This document shows, one piece after another, positions 61,401 to 64,000 of a DNA stretch of 64,000 nt (positions are counted from its first letter, which is position 1; every line of letters starts with the position of its first letter). The stretch spans positions 682,001 to 746,000 of the forward strand of contig MBPM02000022.1 in NCBI GenBank assembly GCA_001695595.3, given 5' to 3'. The stretch is from Plasmopara viticola (lineage: Eukaryota; Oomycota; Peronosporomycetes; Peronosporales; Peronosporaceae). The notes under the pieces were generated by a model. It was not told where the DNA came from. It made no database searches and saw only the letters and a list, made by a program, of their open reading frames with translations. A program made the translations under genes and the position numbers.

Positions 61401-64000
61401 AGATACGTCCTTTCTATCCTCTTAGATGGTCACAGATGCAGTAGGGCCACAACGAAGCATGAAACTACTTTTCTAAAGTGCTCAAATAATGTTAGACGAC
61501 AGATACCTCCTTTCTATCTCTTAAGACGTGCACAGCTGCATTAGAGACACACCAAAGTGTATACTCACCCTCTTTAAGCACTGAGACGATGTACGACCAT
61601 AGCTACGTTCTTTCGATCTATCTAGACATTCACAGACGCAGTAGGGTCCCAAAAAATCGCATATTCAATTAATTTCAGCGCTAAGACGCTGTACGTCAGC
61701 AGATACGTCCTTTCTATCCTCTTAGACGTGCACAGACGCAATAGGGTCATAACTAAGCATCAAACCACTTTTCTAAAGTGCTCAGACGATGTGGAACGAC
61801 CGATACGTCCTTTCTATCTCTTAAGACGTGCACAGATGCATTAGAGACACACCAAAGTGTATATTCACCTTCTTTAAGCGCTGAGACGATGTACGACCAT
61901 AGCTACGTTCGTTCGATCTATCTAGACATTCACAGACGCAATAGGGTCACAAGAAAGCGCAAATTCAATTCATTTAAGCGTTAAGACGCTGTACGTCAGC
62001 AGATACGTCCTTTCTATCCTCTTAGACGTGCACAGACGCAATAGGGCCACAACGAAGCATGAAACCACTTTTTAAAGTGATCAGATGATGTGGGACGACC
62101 GATACGTCCTTTCTATCTCTTAAGACGTGCACAGATGCAGTGGAGACACACCAAAATGTGTAATCACCCTCTTTAAGCGCTGAGACGACGTACGACCTTA
62201 GCTGCGTTTATTCGATCTATCGAGACGTTCACAGACGCAATAGGGTCACAACAAAGCGCATATTCAATTCATTTTAGCGTTAAGACGCTGTACGTCAGCA
62301 GATACGTCCTTTCTATTCTCTTAGACGTGCACAGACGCAATAGGTCCACAACGAAGCATGAAACCACTTTTCTATAGTGCTCAGATGATATGGGACGACA
62401 AATACGTCCTTTCTAGCTCTTAAGACATGTACAGATGCATTAGAGACACAACAAAGAGTATGTTCACCTTCTTTAAGCGCTGAGACGCTGTACGATCATA
62501 GCTACGCTCTTTCGATCTATCTAGACATTCACAGACGCAATAGGGTCACAACTAAGCATCAAACCACTTTTCTAAATTGCTCAGACGATGTGGGACGACC
62601 AATACGTCCTTTCTATCTCTTAAGACGTGCACAGATGCAGTGGAGACACACCAAAATGTGTACTATCCATTTTTAAGTGCTGAGACAATGTACAACCATA
62701 GCTACGTTCTTTTGATCTATCTAGACGTTCACAGACGCAATAGCGTCAAAACTAAGCGCATATTCAATTCATTTGAGCGCTAAGACACTGTACGTCAGCA
62801 GATACGTCCTTTCTATCCTCTTAGATGGTCACAGATGCAGTAGGGCCACAACGAAGCATGAAACTACTTTTCTAAAGTGCTCAAATAATGTTAGACGACA
62901 GATACCTCCTTTCTATCTCTTAAGACGTGCACAGCTGCATTAGAGACACACCAAAGTGTATACTCACCCTCTTTAAGCACTGAGACGATGTACGACCATA
63001 GCTACGTTCTTTCGATCTATCTAGACATTCACAGACGCAGTAGGGTCCCAAAAAATCGCATATTCAATTAATTTCAGCGCTAAGACGCTGTACGTCAGCA
63101 GATACGTCCCTTCTATCCTCTTAGACGTGCACAGATGCAATAGGGTCACAACAAAGCACCAAACCATTTTTTCAAAGTGCTCAGATGATGTGGGACGACA
63201 AAATCGTCCTTTCTATCTCTTAAGACATGTACAGATGCATTAGAGACACAACAAAGAGTATATTAACCTTCTTTAAGCGCTGAGACGCTGTATGACAATA
63301 GCTACGTTCTTTCGATCTATCTAGACGTTCACACACGCAATAGCGTCAAAACAAAGCGCATATTCCATTCATTTAAGGGTTAAGACGCTGTACGTCAGCA
63401 GATACGTCCTTTCTATCCTCTTAGACGTGCACAGACGCAATAGGGCCACAACGAAGCATTAAACAGCTTTTCTAAAGTGCCCAGATGATGTGGTACGAAA
63501 AATACGTCCTTTCTATCTCTTGAGACGTGCACAGATGCATTAGAGACACACCAAAGTGTATACTCACCCTCTTTAAGCGCTGAGGCATGCTACGACCATA
63601 GCTACGTTTTTTCGATCTATGTAGACATTCACAGACGCAATAGGGTCACAAGAAAACGCATATTCAATTCATTTGAGCGTTAAGACGCTGTACGTCAGCA
63701 GATACGTCCTTTCTATCCTCTTAGACGTGCACAGATGCAATAGGGCCACAACGAAGCATGAAACCACTTTTCAAAGTGATCAGATGATGTGGGACGACAG
63801 ATACGTCCTTTCTATTTCTTGAGACGTGCACAGATGCGTTAGAGACACAACAAAGCGTATACTTACCCTCTTTAAAGGCTTAGACGCTGTTCGACCATAC
63901 CTACGTTCTTTCGATCTATCTAGACGTTCACACACGCAATAGGGTCACAAGAAAGCGCATATTCAATTCATTAAGGCGTTAAGACGCTGTATGTCAGCAG
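58430..64000 (+). repeat. Layer 4f: second copy of the 22.2-28.9 kb segment
   Basis: Collinear with 22.24-28.9 kb but at stepwise offsets: +36,189 up to about 59,040; +35,590 from about 59,040 (599 bp fewer); +33,695 after 61,128 (one 1,896-bp unit fewer); +35,094 near 63,929 (one extra 1,399-bp unit). The end of the window matches the start of the 3,895-bp unit at 28,835, so the right-hand neighbour is probably another such unit. Confidence 0.87.
60342..63139 (+). repeat. Tandem pair of 1,399-bp units
   Basis: The marker atagggtcataactaagc starts at 60342 and 61741. The two units are near-identical, with the same A-to-A and hybrid monomer junctions. About 14 monomers each. The second ends at about 63,139, where sequence matching 28.03 kb takes over. 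The homologous stretch in the left copy (26,651 to about 28,030) is single. Confidence 0.85.

Larger units (their letters stand above)
10073..64000 (+). repeat. Layer 4: dominant three-monomer higher-order repeat (A-B-C, 300 bp), about 180 trimers, continuing past the right edge
   Basis: Period 300 bp is visible directly: tgggacgaca (or tgggacgacc) begins at 15421, 15721, 16021 and 16321. Diagnostic differences at homologous positions are: A, agggccacaacgaagcatga, then gatgatgtgggacgac; B, gagacacaacaaagcgtata, then tacgaccatagctacgttc; C, gggtcacaagaaagcgcata, then gctgtacgtcagcagatac. All three keep the shared landmarks cacagacgcaata/cacagatgcatta and ctttctatc. Divergence between A, B and C far exceeds that among copies of the same type, so the trimer arose before the array expanded. 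No gene, RNA gene, transposon or simple-sequence tract interrupts the roughly 54 kb. Confidence 0.95.

Noticed and set aside
4500..62783. Dozens of 60-90 codon open frames on both strands in the array, with recurring peptides such as SAETMYDHSYVLSIYLD
   Set aside because: They are translations of the satellite. Several begin at GTG or TTG, they recur with the repeat period, copies gain and lose frame through indels, and no frame continues through a unit.
10073..64000. CRISPR array
   Set aside because: Repeats are directly contiguous about 100-bp monomers without unique spacers, and the flanking genes are eukaryotic.
10073..64000. Tandem 5S rRNA or tRNA gene cluster
   Set aside because: No recognisable tRNA cloverleaf, internal A/B/C boxes or terminator T-run at a fixed place in the monomer.
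4410..64000. Telomere-proximal array
   Set aside because: No telomeric hexamer or heptamer tract was seen; a subtelomeric position cannot be excluded but has no direct support.

Overview
The window reads as eukaryotic nuclear DNA. It has two divergently transcribed, apparently intronless housekeeping-type genes in the first 3.1 kb, about 1.3 kb of gene-poor sequence, and then an almost uninterrupted tandem-repeat (satellite) array from about 4.4 kb to the right edge. The intron-poor, compact head-to-head genes, a TCATTCC initiator-like motif and a gag-like relic would fit an oomycete. That placement is an inference, not something the sequence proves.

Genes: the left edge holds the first 634 codons of the TFIIH helicase XPB/ERCC3 (minus strand, running off the window). 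It is separated by about 115 bp from a plus-strand endonuclease/exonuclease/phosphatase (EEP) superfamily gene whose catalytic motifs are all present. The two share a short bidirectional promoter region. They are unrelated in function as far as the sequence shows.

Array: everything from about 4.41 kb is built from one ancestral monomer of about 100 bp, with hallmarks agacgtgcacagacgcaat, aagcgctgaga and tacgtcctttcta. It is layered. (1) 4.41-6.49 kb: old, diverged monomers, including a 400-bp inverted block of four monomers. (2) 6.49-8.24 kb: a four-monomer higher-order repeat (HOR) of about 385 bp. (3) 8.24-8.61 kb: a non-satellite insert carrying a decayed gag-like reading frame. (4) 8.61-10.07 kb: a different three-monomer HOR of about 298 bp. 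(5) 10.07-64.0 kb: a third, dominant HOR of three monomers (A-B-C, 300 bp), about 180 trimers, with no transposon inside it.

Within layer 5 the trimer is itself organised into larger homogenised units. These are a 1,896-bp tandem duplication (23.6-27.4 kb); a 3,895-bp unit with a 2,991-bp derivative (28.8-41.8 kb); a 692-bp seven-monomer unit grouped in threes into a 2,074-bp unit (47.4-58.4 kb); and a copy of the 22.2-28.9 kb stretch that reappears at 58.4-64.0 kb. Nearly all size steps are close to whole numbers of the 100-bp monomer, as expected from out-of-register recombination.

The order (genes, diverged monomers, short HORs, young homogenised HORs) is the architecture known from primate alpha-satellite pericentromeres. 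The most interesting reading of the window is therefore the edge of a regional satellite centromere, or another large heterochromatic satellite block, in a microbial eukaryote. I read no convincing gene after 3,083; the many 60-90 codon frames in the array are translations of the repeat. All identity statements are by eye, since no alignment could be run.
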